Shown here: piece by piece, positions 36,004 through 48,580 of the stretch | Position numbering within the stretch: the first letter of the stretch is position 1 | Layout: every line of letters starts with the position of its first letter | NCBI GenBank assembly: GCA_015501605.1 | Contig: JADNRZ010000005.1 | Span: forward strand, 558,001 to 622,000 | Source of the DNA: Panaeolus papilionaceus | Lineage: Eukaryota > Basidiomycota > Agaricomycetes > Agaricales | Length of the DNA stretch: 64,000 bases | Reading direction: 5' to 3' | Notes under the pieces: model-generated | What the model saw: the letters and a program-made list of their open reading frames with translations, nothing else | The model's database searches: none | What the model was told of the DNA's origin: nothing | Made by a program: the position numbers and the translations under genes

Positions 36004-37547
36004 TTAAACCGACGACTTTTCAGGATGTAGAGGTGCTTCTGATTGAGTGTCAAGGTCGGGATGTTCTTCTGCGGCTGGAGTGGGGGGAAGGTTCTTGTCA
36101 ATAGCACCCCCAGGAGACTTGATGGCTACAAGAAAAACGGTTAGCTGAAGCTCGACTAGAAATATTGATATATAAAGCTCTACACGTACAGACTGAGACG
36201 CTAACCAGACTGATACCCCCACTCATCGTCTTCTTTCTTTGTTTAAATTGGAAAGATTCGGTGGGTGAGCCGTAATGATACGACATCGCTCTCCTTCTGC
36301 TAACGAGAAGGTTGACGAACAGGGTGATGCCGTATATCCGTCCCATCGTATTTACGAGCATAAAGAACACTGCGGCGCATTAGAAGGTCAGGAAAACGGC
36401 ACTAGAGGGATATGCATACGCATCGAAACTCACCATCGGGTCGCACCCAAAAAACGATCAGTTGCACAAGACTCATCAATCCTCCCAGTCCACCGGAAGA
36501 TATCATATTTATCATCGTATCAAGCCATGATCTGCAAAAGGACAGAATCAACGGGGATGTCCAGTCACAGGATTTCGAACAGAAATGCTTACCTCTGCCT
36601 TGATATTTGCTCCGGAGTAACTCTGTATAGCTGCCAGGAAAGTGCCATCGGAATAAATGTATCTACTGTGGCTGCTAGGCAGGCAGTCACCCTAATTTGC
36701 GCAATAAGAATGAGTCCGGCAGTAAATTCGCAAGATAGACAAAACACATACGCAGCGGCCGTTGTCCCATAACGCTTCTCATATGGGTCAATCAGCGGGC
36801 TTTTTAACACATAGATAATGGAATACAGGTTGAGCACAGCCTTTATCAGAATGAAGAGACCCCTGTTAGCGAATTTAAAACCTGCGCTGTCAAAACCACC
36901 GTACATGTGCGACAACCAACGCCAGAAGAGGGATTATGATGTATTTCGGCTGAGACCTAAATAAATTTAATAAGTAAAGATTAAATCAATCAAGGTAGCG
37001 ACGGAAGAGCTCACAATCGCCGACAACGGTCGATCAGAAAGAGTTCTTCGAAAATGGCGACGACCATGACCATAAAAGAAGCCAGAGGAATGGACCACCT
37101 CCAGTCGTTGGTTGGGTTCTCTGAAAAAAATTCGGTCGCTATGGTTAGTATGAACGTTCGATAGCTATATTTACACCGACGCGTTCCCACCTTTGAAAAC
37201 ACTTAGGAGTACCTGGGGTTGGATTAGATATCGCAGTTAGTATCTTCGACGCAATTGAGGAGAACATGAAAAGAATGCTAACCTCCCATGTCCCAGCAAA
37301 CATAGCCAACATGCATATACTTTCGGCGACTAGGACTCCCTTCAATGAGCGCCTGAAAAGTGGCTTCGTCGGGAACCGAGAGAAATAGTAGATCGCAAGT
37401 GTAAGCTCGAGCATGAATAGTAGTGCGTTGAGCCATGATATAGCAAGTTGTGTGCTAATAATAAAAAAAGTGTTGCATATCAGTAACCTGCAAGAAAGAG
37501 GATAAGCACGCGTATACTAACCCAGCGAAGTTTTGAGGTGAAGGCAT
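36004..37547 (-). CDS. DUF6534-like seven-helix membrane protein
   Basis: About seven or eight exons. The start is MPSPQNFAG, spliced after 26 nt to Thr-Gln-Leu-Ala-Ile-Ser-Trp-Leu-Asn-Ala-Leu and the first helix. An exon around 36600-36750 has Asp-Thr-Phe-Ile-Pro-Met-Ala-Leu-Ser-Trp-Gln-Leu-Tyr-Arg. The next has Trp-Leu-Asp-Thr-Met-Ile-Asn and Gly-Gly-Leu-Gly-Gly-Leu-Met-Ser-Leu. Next comes Gly-Arg-Ile-Tyr-Gly-Ile-Thr-Leu-Phe-Val-Asn-Leu-Leu-Val-Ser-Arg-Arg, matching the GRxYxNSLLAxLNxR pattern of DUF6534 proteins. The last exon is a hydrophilic tail (Pro-Gly-Gly-Ala-Ile-Asp-Lys) ending Lys-Ser-Ser-Val. The family is common in Agaricomycetes and has no known function. Exact inner exon boundaries are not all resolved. 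Confidence 0.75.
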
Positions 37548-39224
37548 GACTGCATCTACGCCTTTACCTCAAGAAAGAGAACGAAGAGAAATAGGATAGG
37601 AAGGACAGGGTAGGTGAACGATAGTCGAGAAGTTGAAAAGTGTAAAAGAGAATAACACCAAAAAAATAGCTTTGTAAAAAAAAGCGGATATGAAAAGGGA
37701 AACGGGAAAGAGGCGGAAGGAGAAGCTAAAGCTTCGAGAACGGCGGGGGAAAAGGGAGATGGGCTCGATGTCGGACAGGCGTTCATATATCGTAGGCAAT
37801 GCCATAATCGGGATGCTTCGACAGGGGAGCGTTGGCATATGGATGGGGGCATTCGATGCGACGGAATCCTGTAGTTGTCTTGCAGGGCTGGCGAGCGGAA
37901 TAGAGTTGGAGGGAGAGGGCTCCTCTAGGCGCGTAACGTTGGAAATCATGATGCAAAATTGTCAACTGGGGAATTCTCTCCCCACTCTCAGACTTCATTG
38001 GCTTCCTTGGACCCGGCCGACAATTCCATTTTGCGTTTGTGGGAAGAACAGGAAAAGTTGGGAGAATTGAAGGCCTCGGCAGACCGGTTGATCAGAACCG
38101 TCCACTCTCCCTTGGATTCTCAGAGCACTGGACGGGCCATGATCAAGCTTTGAATGTGCATAGGCTTTCCCGTTAGGCTCCTGATCATAAAAGTCACTTA
38201 GAAAGCGCCAGATACAAGACAGGAGAGCTTCGACAATATCTCAACGTAGATTTAGAGTTTTTCTACACCAGATCTTCACAAGACGTTTGTTCTCTCAGAT
38301 TATAGCAGAATGTCATAGCGTGAAATCAAGAAGCCTCTTAGCCTGAGTAACCAGATGAGCTTGAGATGTTTTCCAAATTCTAGTAGAAAAAGCGTTGAGT
38401 TGTATGGAGTAATTCGTAGACAAGTGTGTGTTGTTGTCAAGAAGGTGTATGAGAAAAATGTGATTTCGAATAGGTTCAAACCCTTGATTGCGACCGTTTG
38501 GTTCGAGGGAACAGGTAGTGATCACTTGATGCGCTGTTGCTATGTTCTTCTGAGCCCTGGTGGATTACAAGCAGCGGTTGGTAGCCTCATGAAGGCTATC
38601 TATGTAATAATTCAAAATTACCCCTACGAGTTAATCAAGCAGGACAGGGCAGGCGTAGAGACAAAATATGGTGCATATTAGAGTGGTCAGCGGAGGAGCC
38701 CTATGTCATTATTATTGGAGTCAGTGATCACATTTTAAGTTTACTGTTCGATAATACGGGTCTAGGTTAATTCAGATTAGAAATTTGACATTGGCTTCGA
38801 GACATAGAAACTAAACACATAACTAGTAGTTTACTATAGAAACGTGGTTGAGGGTATAGGGCAATGCGCTGATGTGGTATATGTTAGAATTATCAATGAG
38901 CGGCGGCAAGGGTGCAATGTCAAGAGTAGTGTAAAAGGTTATGTGTTCGGGATATTCCTAATAGTAAAAGGAGATTCTATCAATGAAGGGTAGAGTAAAC
39001 ATGACGTCGGGAGCCGCCACAAAATAGACTGGCAACGTTATATTACAGAGAACGGATGCAAATTAAGACGGATGGGTGCAATAAACGAATGAACGACAGC
39101 AAGAATAGCAAGAAAACCACAAAAATGAGTGCTTAGGGTCGCGAGTGAAAATTGAACATTTGAGCCAAGATATAAGATGTTAACCAGTGACAAGAAGGAA
39201 TTGACGCCTGTCCAATGTATTTCC
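37548..39224. other. intergenic, 1.7 kb, with one weak frame
   Basis: This is the DUF6534 promoter (a C/T-rich minus-strand leader at 37560-37750) and the 3' flank of the F-box gene. A plus-strand frame at about 37947-38152 ends in a helical, coiled-coil-like stretch (Leu-Trp-Glu-Glu-Gln-Glu-Lys-Leu-Gly-Glu-Leu-Lys). It has no ATG in frame and would need an upstream exon that I cannot identify. Confidence 0.35.
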
Positions 39225-40859
39225 TTAGCAGCGCACTAGATCAAGAAGTCTTTCACCAGCTGAAAAAGAAAACAAACATGAGCATCAAACTAATTTTGAG
39301 AGGCACAGGACAGACTCACGGTCTTCAGTCTCCCAGAATGACACTCCCGATCTGTCAGAAAAAAGGTGGCCAATAATATTCCAACGTCTCCACCAAAAGC
39401 GTAGCCATGAGGGATACTCCATAATGTACTGCAACGGTCCGACATTGTGAATCCGTATTTCTCGTAATTTTGATACGGGTAACAAGGGGCCTTGGTTCGT
39501 CGATCCAATGGTCCGTGGTGAGCTGATGCTCTCCTCGATCTCCCGCAAAAGCGCATCGAGAGGCTTGATGATGGCAGCTTCAACAACGTGGCGCGGTCCA
39601 TCGAGGATAAGTGAATTGGGAGGCATAACGCAGATTTGTTCGAGATGAAGGCATTGAAGCAAACATCCTGGTGCGTTCCAAGGGAGGGTGAGCGTGTCAG
39701 AGGGCGGATTTCGTTGAGTGAGGACGAGCTTGCGTAGGTTCGGGCAGTGAGGCAGGAGCTCGGGTAGGAGTGCACGATTAGGTCGGGATTGATGAACGGG
39801 TTCCCAAGCTGCCATCTTAAGATATTTGAGTTTTCGTCCATGCATCTTGAAAAACTTCAGAACTGGGTTGCCGGAAATGGGACTGTCTGGTGACAAGTTG
39901 AGTGGAATGCAAAGGGGATCGCATTCGAAGCGAGTAAGGAGAGGAAGCTGTTCGACGCTGGAGGTAATGGTGGCAAAGAACGGTGCCCAAGTAAGAGAGT
40001 ATGTTTCGACAAAGTCATCGCCGGAAGGTCGGGGGAAGTAATTGAGGCATAGTGTGCGTAGGTTGGGCATAACAAAGCGTGGCCGTTTGTCTGGGTGTGG
40101 AAAAGGATAGGACCTGATGCCAGTGAGACGAAGGGTTTTGAGCAATGGCAGAGCATTACAGACGTCGACTACATCCTCCAGTCTTGGAGGTTCTCCGGGC
40201 GAGGCCCAATCTAGACGAAGAAGGTTTGGACAAAGGTTTGGAAGAGCTTCGAGTATTTCAACTGGTGTACGGCGATTTCGTACGGCGGTGGGTGGGCCGT
40301 TTTTGTTGAGAAAAATGAGTAGATTGGGTGTGTGTTGGAGGATCCGGATCACATATTCTGGTTCATATTCATGTTGGATAGACAAATCGATTCGTTTAAT
40401 GAGACTGCCGATGCATTTGGGTGGGAGCGTCGTAATGATCCTCTTGGATATTTTCTTGTTCTTCAAGCCTTTGGCGTTGGGACCTTCCAGAAGCTTTATA
40501 AGAGTGACTAGGTCGTTGTTGGATTCAATGACCTGATATTCGGAGGATATTTCGTCGACAAGGTCCCTCCAATATCGACAAACGCGCCGAAATGACTTCC
40601 TGTCGGAAAACATGCCAGGGTCTTCATACCAAAGTTCGTCGTCCGGGGAAACATAGGATGTCTGTGCTAGTGGATCTGACAGGTCCACAGACCGTGCATC
40701 TCGACATCGTACCCCGAATCCAATAATGCTCCTCCAGAGCTCATCAGGCAATGGATGAGGAGGTGATGCTTTGGGGTATGACGGTGGTGCTGGGGTTGGT
40801 TTGCTAGACCGGTGTCGCCAGACATTCAGGTTAACGGTGGTTTGTGAAGCAAACCTCAT
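39225..40859 (-). CDS. F-box-like protein (524 residues)
   Basis: A long first exon (40859-39320) and a short last exon (39259-39225) share a 60-nt intron (GTGAGT..TTTTCAG). The last exon restores frame to a stop after Asp-Leu-Val-Arg-Cys. After a Pro-rich start (MRFASQTTVNLNVWRHRSSK) comes the F-box: Leu-Pro-Asp-Glu-Leu-Trp-Arg-Ser-Ile-Ile-Gly-Phe, then Arg-Arg-Val-Cys-Arg-Tyr-Trp-Arg-Asp-Leu-Val after an acidic insert. The remainder is leucine-rich and repeat-like (Leu-Pro-Asn-Leu-Cys-Pro-Asn-Leu-Leu-Arg-Leu). It is presumably an SCF adaptor with unknown target. Reading through the intron would give an alternative ending Leu-Ser-Lys-Leu-Val at 39285. Confidence 0.85.
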
Positions 40860-41911
40860 CGTTGAAGTCGTGTCAAAATACTGTAATAAGTCAGAGATTT
40901 AGACTATGTCGTGTCGAAGGCCTTGATACGCGTATTAACACCAGAGGATACAAGAATAAGTAATGTTCTGCATTTGCAACTGACTGTGCAGTTGGATGCC
41001 TGTAAAAAAGAGTGACGGGACAGGAACAAACTTTGGCAGGAATGGATTGCAGGGTCGTCCCAATTGGGCGACTATTTTTATCCAAGTCGGGTCAAATCCT
41101 TGATAGCACCCTTGAAGAGCACGGGAAGGTGTGAATTCTAATTGTAAGTTAAAATTATACAAACCTTTGTATTTGGGTTTTATTCCAATATGAAATTTGA
41201 ATGGGTTGGACTGACCAAGCCCGAGTCAGTCTAATATGATTGAAGTCTCGAAGGGAAAATTCGCCACAAATCGTCAGAGGAAAATTCATCCAATCGAAAT
41301 TTTGATACCTAGTTTGAACATCATGCGGTCACAATCCGCGCAACAGCTAAGTAGTGCCGTTGATTGAAGGCTTTGGTTAGTCATTTGGCATAGGGTTTGG
41401 AGCAGACTGACGAAAGTGACCGGCGCCTAGGGGCGCCAATTCAAGTTCACAGACTAGTTGCAATTGGTCGATGCTTAAAGTCTTGGGGAATCGTTGAGGG
41501 TGTGACAGTAGCTGCTCCTATTCTATGGATATTGTCTTCGAACTACTTTGTCGAAACCATGATGCATGGCGGCTGAGTGAACATTCGACAGACAACACGA
41601 ACACAGCTGCTAACAATTATACTGAAGACCCACATAGATGCTTTGTATTTGTAAAGGAATTTGTATATGCATCGCTCTAGTATGTTAGATAATGAAGGTT
41701 GTTCGAAAATCATGCGGGCTACATGAGCGTTGCATATCAAGAGCGTTTTGCTCGTTCCACTGTCGGATAAACCGGCCGGCATTTCCGGTCGAGGTCACGG
41801 GCTGCCAACCGCGTCGCAGCCATTTTGCCGTCGTCTCCTCTGCCACCACCACAACTATACCCCTTTACGACGTCCTAGTCGTCTAATTAATCGTCAAGAT
41901 AACAAACTAAC
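40860..41911. other. divergent intergenic region
   Basis: This is upstream of both the F-box gene (minus) and the glycosyltransferase (plus). It has a C/T- and CA-rich leader just before 41912. Frames at 41692-41945 show no domain and overlap this leader. Confidence 0.45.
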
Positions 41912-43377
41912 ATGTACGTGTTCACTGAAATGCTTCGACATTTGACTCATAAGCCTTTTTTGATGAAGTTTTACGACCTAGAATTGACTTAATTTCTCTA
42001 TGCCCAGTCCAGAATATGAACGACTGCCTATGTATTTGTCTTTCATCACGGAATGCGTTGGAACCAAGTGCTAAACCTTGTACAGTACTCGTAATGGCTT
42101 TCAACCTCAACATCGTTTCCTACCAAAACCACGAACAATATTTATAATTCTGAAATACACCCTTCCAGTCGCCTTCGTGGTTCTTCTCATCGGTTTCTAC
42201 CTCTACGAACCCCACGTCGAAATTGCATTTTACGACCGCCAATTCGTGCACAAGCACATAGATCCCGTTGAACCTCTCGCCAAATGCTTCAGTGAATCAA
42301 ACGTCAGCCCAGCGTACAATCTCACACAATATGTCTATGGTGCCAAACGGACAGAAGTCCAAGCAGGGATGCAAATGCGGATGGGTTTGGATTGTTACGA
42401 TTTTGCAGGGACAGTGCAGCCACCACCAGGAGGAACGATGCGTATCATGCAGTTTATCCCGGGAGATGAACGTACCCAATACCACACGTACTGGCGGAAC
42501 GACCTCGCTCCTTTCGGTCCTCGACAGGAATGGATGCTGAAATCCTTCTTCGCAACACAAGATATCGCTACTTCGCGTCTAGTCCTATGGTCTAACGGTG
42601 ACCTGGGTCACAATGAAATTCTGCAACACTATCTTGAACGCTACCCCGATGCATTCGCGCTCAAGATAGTTAACATCCCGAACCTTGCAAAGGGAACGGA
42701 GTTGGATGGAAGCGAGCTGTTGACGAGGAAAGACGCAAAGGCATGGGTTGATGGTGATCTTATTCGCCTTTTGCTGCTCTGGAATTATGGTGGTGTCTGG
42801 GTTGACATGGATTCTCTCCTCACCCGCGACCTCGAACCTCTACTCGAACACGAATTCGTAACCCAATGGGACTGCTATGGTACGACATCCCTCTATGAAA
42901 TTTCCAATACAACTCACCACAATATCTCTTCTATCAGATAAAATTTACCTACCCCTCAACGGCGCACTCATGCGATTCCGCAAACACTCTCCATACCTCT
43001 GTGAAGCATTCCACGTCATGACCACCTCCCCACCCCCACGCGCAGGTTCAACAGACTGGGGCGCGCTCCTCTACCTCAAGCTCTGGAGGCGACTCATCTC
43101 CGAATCTATCCCACCTTTCAAAGTTCTCCCCTTCTGCTTCTCGGATGCCCGCTCATGCAGACTGGATAACCGCCTCCCAGACCCATTCGTGCCAGACAAC
43201 AAATCCAGCGGTATGTGGACGATGGGACACACTATGGCAGAAGGTGGCGGTCTGGATAAGGCCCTTGGCAAGGTGTTTGCTGTACATCTGCATAATCAAT
43301 GGGAGAAGGAGTACCCTAAAGGAGGATGGGTCGAGAGGTTGCTACTACAGAGATACGATAAAAAGTTGGCCGATTAG
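41912..43377 (+). CDS. GT32-like DXD glycosyltransferase, type II membrane protein
   Basis: The main exons 42086-42879 and 42938-43377 join with a phase-1 intron. The protein has a short cytosolic head, a signal-anchor helix at about residues 24-43 (Leu-Pro-Val-Ala-Phe-Val-Val-Leu-Leu-Ile-Gly-Phe), and a lumenal domain. That domain contains Tyr-Gly-Gly-Val-Trp-Val-Asp-Met-Asp-Ser-Leu, the Gly-Gly..DxD sugar-nucleotide/Mn site of the Och1/GT32 and alpha-1,4-GlcNAc transferase fold. It should act in the Golgi on glycoproteins or glycolipids; donor and acceptor are unknown. The start is a problem: no ATG lies in frame before the anchor in exon 2. An 8-nt first exon (41912-41919) with a weak GTTCAC donor, spliced to 42086, gives 413 residues in frame. 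This is inferred. Confidence 0.8.
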
Positions 43378-43528
43378 TTGTTTATTTCACACATGGTACT
43401 ATATGATTGCTTTTATAATCTGCTTGATGAACCAAAGGAAAGGAACGTGACTGAAGATCTTCATGCCTTTGAAAGTGTGTTGGATTGGATATCGTGGGGT
43501 GAAGCACACAAATCCACAGATGCGACCA

Positions 43529-46488
43529 CTACTCCTCATCGTCACTACTAACATCCACATCCATCTTCTCCACCTCCACCTCCACCTTCTTTTTCGCTTT
43601 CTTCTCTTTCTTTTTTTCCGCCTTTTTCTTTACACTCCTCTCCTGGGTGTCCTTGTCGCTTTGTTTTTTCTTTTTTTGAACCTCCATCTCACTTCCCGCT
43701 TCCGACTTCCTCAATCCCAACATAGCTTCGTTGACTACAAAGAGTAGAATCAACTGTCAGCAACAATTCCGGATCGTGGTTACACAGTTCACTCACTCTC
43801 CCCAGCTAACATCTCATCGGCAATGGACCGACTTCCAGATGTGATATACTTGGGTAGGATACCCTTTGCCAACAGAGGTTGCGAAAGCATATGCTTCAAC
43901 TCGTCCTTCATTTTCGCCATCTTGATGTCTCGCGCTTTTTGTTTCTTCTTTGAAAGATTTTCTTCGTCCGAACTGAGGTAATAGATTGGTTGTCAGCATT
44001 TGCATTGCTTCTTTCTTCGTCTGAAAATTAGGATAAGAACGTACCCGTCTAGATCCGAATCAAGGTCAACGCCCAGTGTCTCTGCAGCCTCCCGCATCCA
44101 ATTCTTGTCGTGGTTGGTTTTCTTAACTTTGTGTTGAGCGTTCTCGATTTTCTTTGCAAGCTGCACGCGAGCCTTGAGTTTATCCAACATACTGAGCTCA
44201 ATTGACATTTCAGCAATCTCAGCTTCATCTAAAGAAGATCCATCAACGTTTTTCCAGGTCCAAAGATTATTGGCATCATGGAGAGCAACTCACTGCGACC
44301 AACATTGTTCAGCAATGCTCGAACCACCCGACGCTCGTCAGGTGAAACCATGAGCATGCTGAAACCTTTCTGCATAGCACGCGCGGTACGACCGTTACGG
44401 TGAATATAGGTATCTGCTGATCTGGGAATTTGGAAATGAATAACATGGTCCACTGCTGGTATATCCAATCCACGAGCAGCGATGTCTGTGGCGAGCAAGA
44501 CAGAGTTTTTGGTGTTTTTGAACCTAGATTACCACCTTAAATAACATTGGCATCAGATGTATGGGGAAGGAAACTTGCCTGTCAAGGTTCTTTAAACGCT
44601 GTCTTTGTTCGAGTTGTGAGTGCAGGGGGAAAGCGTTGATGTTGAGTAAGGTCATGAGGGGTAACAGTCTCCTGATTCCGCCGATGGAGGACAGGAACAC
44701 GAGGGATTTTCCAGGGTAGCGTAACAAAAAGTAGTAGAGATATACGTCCTGAAGGAAGAATATAAATTGGGGGTAACTATCACGACATAGCGAAAATGAC
44801 GGACCTTGTCAGCAGACAAGCATTCGATTTTGCCTTCCTGCAAAGTAGACACTACACCACCAACAGGACTCAAGTCTATAACCTCAGGATTTGGGTCTCT
44901 GAAGTCCAGACGAAGCAACAGGTCGTCTGCGAAGTCCGATCAGCGAATTTTATACTCACATAGATATGGCCTTCTTACCAAGCGTCGAAGTAGGTACATG
45001 TTCCTTCTTGTAATGCTTTTTGCTGCCCTTGGGCTTGTATCGTTTTTTGAGATTGCGTTGCAGGTCTTTGCTAAGTGTTGCTGAGAACACAAATGTTTGC
45101 ATGTCGCCTTCGAGGATGCCTTCCTCGGTATCTTCATCCTCTGCTTCTTCATTGTCTACAGGGGCGTTAGTGTCATCCTCGATAATGTCGTCCCTAAAAA
45201 AGTGTCAGAAAGAAACTTCGGGGAAAATAACAGAGGACTGACTTGGTTTCACGCAATGTGAGACGCAAAATATTTTCAAGCTCGGCGAAATGTCCGGCTT
45301 CAATCATACGATCGGCCTCGTCAAGGACGAGATATTTCAGCTCCTTTGCTTGTTGAGCCAACTCATCGTCCTAAAAGCGCTGGTAAGTGCATACCCCACA
45401 TTACCTAATTAGAAGGTAGTTACCTCTCCCAAGATATCCCACAAACGACCTGGTGTGGCAACTAGAATATCCACACCTCTATCCAGAATACGACGTTGTT
45501 TCTGGGATGACATGCCTCCAACGATAGCAGCAATGCTGACATGCGGCGGAGGTTTTTTAGCAGGCGGCTTAGCGCTCGAACTGCTTGGTTCTGAATCAGA
45601 GGTCTTGTCTTCTTTACGGAATTCGATGGATGTTAATAGGTCATTTAGATGCGACGAGACTTGCAGAGCAAGTTCACGGGTTGGGGCGAGGACAAGTGCT
45701 CGGAGGGGTCGTTTGCGAGATGCAGATGGACGGGGTTGTGAGAGGAGATGGTTGAGGATTGGGAGGCCGTACGCCAGTGTTTTACCAGATCCCTATTAAA
45801 TATGAAGATGCTGATAACCATAGATTGCAACAGACCCATACCGTCTGGGCAACACCAACGACATCTTTTCCGCGCAAAGCGACAGGGATAGCGGCTTTCT
45901 GGATGGGTGTCGGGGCAGAGAATCTCTTATCGTGTAATGCCATGTTAATTTTCGGGTGTAAGGATAATGAGTGCCATTCAGGCAATAATTCTGCGCCTGC
46001 AGAAGTCCTTAGCGCATTCACAATCTCTGCATGAAAATATCTCACAATCCCATCGAGGAACGTCCTCTACAACCTCCTCGACCTCAGGCTCTTCGGTCTC
46101 CATTTCAACGTCCTTGTGTACGCGTTCCGAGGGTTCTTCTGCATCTTTCTCAGAATCAACGTCGTCGTTAACACCCTCAGCTAGAACCTGTGACATCAAG
46201 TAAGTTATTTAAACATGAACACGGGGCAGAATTCGACCAACTCACCTTAAACTTGGCCACTCTGCCTGCCTCTGTTTCCTCATAAACAACCTCAACACCC
46301 TCTACCTCTTCTAACTCAAGGATACCGTCATCCCCAGATAAACCTGATATTTTCGGCCTAGCGAGGGTTTTCCAAGGTAGATCTTGGACTGTATGGGTCG
46401 TCTTGACCCGTTTGCTCGTCTGAATTTGTGACGAGGATTGGTTTTTACGCTTACGCGCTAAATATTTTTTGATAGTTGAAGAACTCAT
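43529..46488 (-). CDS. MAK5: ATP-dependent DEAD-box RNA helicase Mak5 (DDX24 type)
   Basis: About ten exons. The start [17 protein letters not shown] leads to a Mak5-type basic/acidic head. The helicase motifs are in order: Q-motif Ser-Ala-Pro-Thr-Pro-Ile-Gln, motif I Gly-Ser-Gly-Lys-Thr (split by an intron), Ia Ala-Pro-Thr-Arg-Glu-Leu, Ib Ala-Thr-Pro-Gly-Arg, II Leu-Asp-Glu-Ala-Asp-Arg (Asp-Glu-Ala-Asp), III Ser-Ala-Thr, V Thr-Asp-Ile-Ala-Ala-Arg-Gly-Leu-Asp, VI His-Arg-Asn-Gly-Arg-Thr-Ala-Arg. A Ser/acidic insert (about 45540-45640) follows motif Ia, and a Lys-rich tail ends Ser-Ser-Asp-Asp-Glu-Glu. Mak5 is nucleolar and needed for 60S pre-ribosome assembly. It is tail to tail with the glycosyltransferase, 151 bp apart. 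Confidence 0.93.
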
Positions 46489-47088
46489 GATTCCAGATTG
46501 GAGGAGTACACTGAAGTACGCCTTGGAATCGTTGGAAGGTGAGAGGAGCAGAGATGATTGCGGTTTCAAATCAAAAATCATTTCGAGTTGCGGCAACGTC
46601 GGCCCGGACGAGCCCTGTAGCGTGTGTCAGGCGTCCTCAGTGTGCAAAGCCGTTGAGGTGGATCTGTGGTAAAAGTCACACATTCTGTGTCTCAGTTTTG
46701 TCCTTTGTTTTGAGCCTGACCAAGGAAATGGGCATTATAAGTAGACTGATTACAGAGGCACTTCAGTAACTTCACTTGACACTTAGACATAGCAAAAGCA
46801 TAGTTATGCGTGCTGCGAGTGGGTGTCGCATATCAATACACTCCGAAGTAGTGCTTAGCGGAGGGTATACGTGCGATAGATATGTAGGGTGTGTAGAATA
46901 AAAGAGCGTGTGTATAAGATAGCTGGTATCATCAGTTACAAGAAACTACAAGTGTCCTGGATATGAAGTGGTACAAGGGTATAGCAGGGTATAACTGTAA
47001 CAAGTGTCATAAATAAAAATAGGATACTATCAACATTTAAATCAAACAAAGCAAACCCCCATCCCACATCATGACCACGCTCTATCGA
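46489..47088. other. intergenic between MAK5 and the membrane-protein gene
   Basis: This is the MAK5 promoter next to the 3' flank of the membrane-protein gene. No gene seen; AT-rich near 46780-47040. Confidence 0.5.
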
Positions 47089-48580
47089 CTAGGACTGTTG
47101 GTATGGTGGTGGTGTTTCCTCGTTCCATGAACGAATATGCAGAGACCCTCGAGGCACCGGAACCTCAGTGATAGGCGTGCCTTTCGATGTCATTGTGCTC
47201 GTGCCTATACTCGGCGTCGACATTGAGGATGCGAGTAAATGTGTTTGAATATTGATCCTTGGCGGACGACGCGTATTGGACCCCGCAGTCTCTTTCACCT
47301 GCACTGAGCGCTTTTTGTTTTTCTGGTGCCAAATGAACAGGAATCCTGTGAGTATAATCAGCCCCACAACAGTCACATTGACGGAGATGGCGATTGTGGC
47401 TCGTTTAGATAGACCTAACACAAAAGGGTGTATCAGCATTAACGCCAATGGGTCAGCGTGATACGACCGTTGCTTACCACTTGAGGTTGGTGCCGGCCCT
47501 TGAGAATTTGTAGAAGTACCTGTCGGTGAAAGGGAGGGGCTTGCCAATGGAGTTAACGCCGCAGTTTGTTGTGGCTCGAGTGCATTTTGGATGAGAAGAT
47601 GATGTAAACCCAATGGTCTTCCGGTGGTGGACACATAGGTCACTTCCAGGCGATGATTTCCTGGCGCTACCTCATGTGTTGTGAAGTGAGGGTTCCCTAT
47701 GCGCATGGACGTGATGTCAGAGGGTACCCTAGGTACAACAAATGATTGGGCAGGAAGGTTATCTAGCTGCCAAGTTCCTTCGGATTCCTCTCTGCTAGCG
47801 CTTAACGAGGGGTCATAGAAGCCATACCATTCTAGCGAAGTGCCTGTGAGGATTACATGATTTAATTTGCACGAAACAGCACGAGTGAATGAGGAATACA
47901 AGACGAACCGCTGAAATTCACCACCACTTTTGATCCATTAGTAGCAGTGTAATGGCCGTTCTCTGTGTCTTGCCATGATGAGCCGGCGTCGTATTGATTG
48001 ATTGAAGAGCTATGGGGGATATAGACCTGTGCCTGGCTTAGATTGGTTGCAGGTGAAGGTTTTATTCGGAGTAAGTTGAACCACGTTTCGTAGTCAACTG
48101 GAGGTGTCACAGAATGAACCGTAAAATTAAGGGTGTGGACATCGTCCGGTGACAGGTTATCCGCGTCGCAGAAGGATAGATGATTTGAGCGTATACCCCT
48201 AGGTACATTGGAGGTATAAGTTCTTCCATCCACCTGACAAGTAGTGTACCACCCTGGATCCACTGGCGAATTGTTTACCGACCCCTCCACAATGATGCGA
48301 GTTCCTATTGAATACAAAACATGGCATAGAATCGTTAATTTTTGGCAACGCAACAGGGACTTGATCATGATTCACCTGTAAAGTTGGAAAGTAAAGTTGC
48401 CCTCCCTGGAGTCGGGGGCATGGGTTGAACCATGATATGGGAAAACGGTGGCTCGCCAAACAGATTGAAGTCGCCCATCATGGCACTATAACCTGCAGGT
48501 TCATCCCATGAAGTTAACAATATATCCCGGGATGTGCACGGTACATATACCCAGAGAGGCTCAGTTTGGTCCCCAGACAT
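47089..48580 (-). CDS. single-pass surface-type membrane protein
   Basis: Four or five exons begin at an ATG at 48580 (MSGDQTEPLWVYVPCTS). The N-terminal two thirds is an extracellular-type region with beta-sandwich-like segments (Trp-Tyr-Gly-Phe-Tyr-Asp-Pro; His-Arg-Leu-Glu-Val-Thr-Tyr-Val) and several Asn-x-Ser/Thr sites. A Ser/Thr/Pro-rich stalk comes next (Ser-Pro-Thr-Gly-Thr-Ser-Thr-Asn-Ser). One membrane helix is near 47340-47400 (Val-Asn-Val-Thr-Val-Val-Gly-Leu-Ile-Ile-Leu), followed by a basic stop-transfer and a cytosolic tail ending Pro-Pro-Pro-Tyr-Gln-Gln-Ser. The PPPY is a possible WW-domain/Rsp5 ubiquitin-ligase motif. This layout is common in Agaricomycetes, function unknown. 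No cleavable signal peptide is visible, so a missed 5' exon is possible. Confidence 0.75.

Noticed and set aside
37569..37949. 126-codon minus-strand frame before the DUF6534 gene
   Set aside because: It is C/T-rich and Ser/Phe/Leu-rich with no domain. It reads as the leader and promoter of the DUF6534 gene.
38460..38490. GGTTCAAACCC, resembling a tRNA B box
   Set aside because: No matching A box or acceptor-stem pairing lies at the right distance. A similar string at about 3673 lies inside the MFS coding region.
39290..39841. 183-codon open frame on the same strand as the F-box gene but in another frame
   Set aside because: It is a shadow of the 39225-40859 gene, whose frame carries the conserved motifs.
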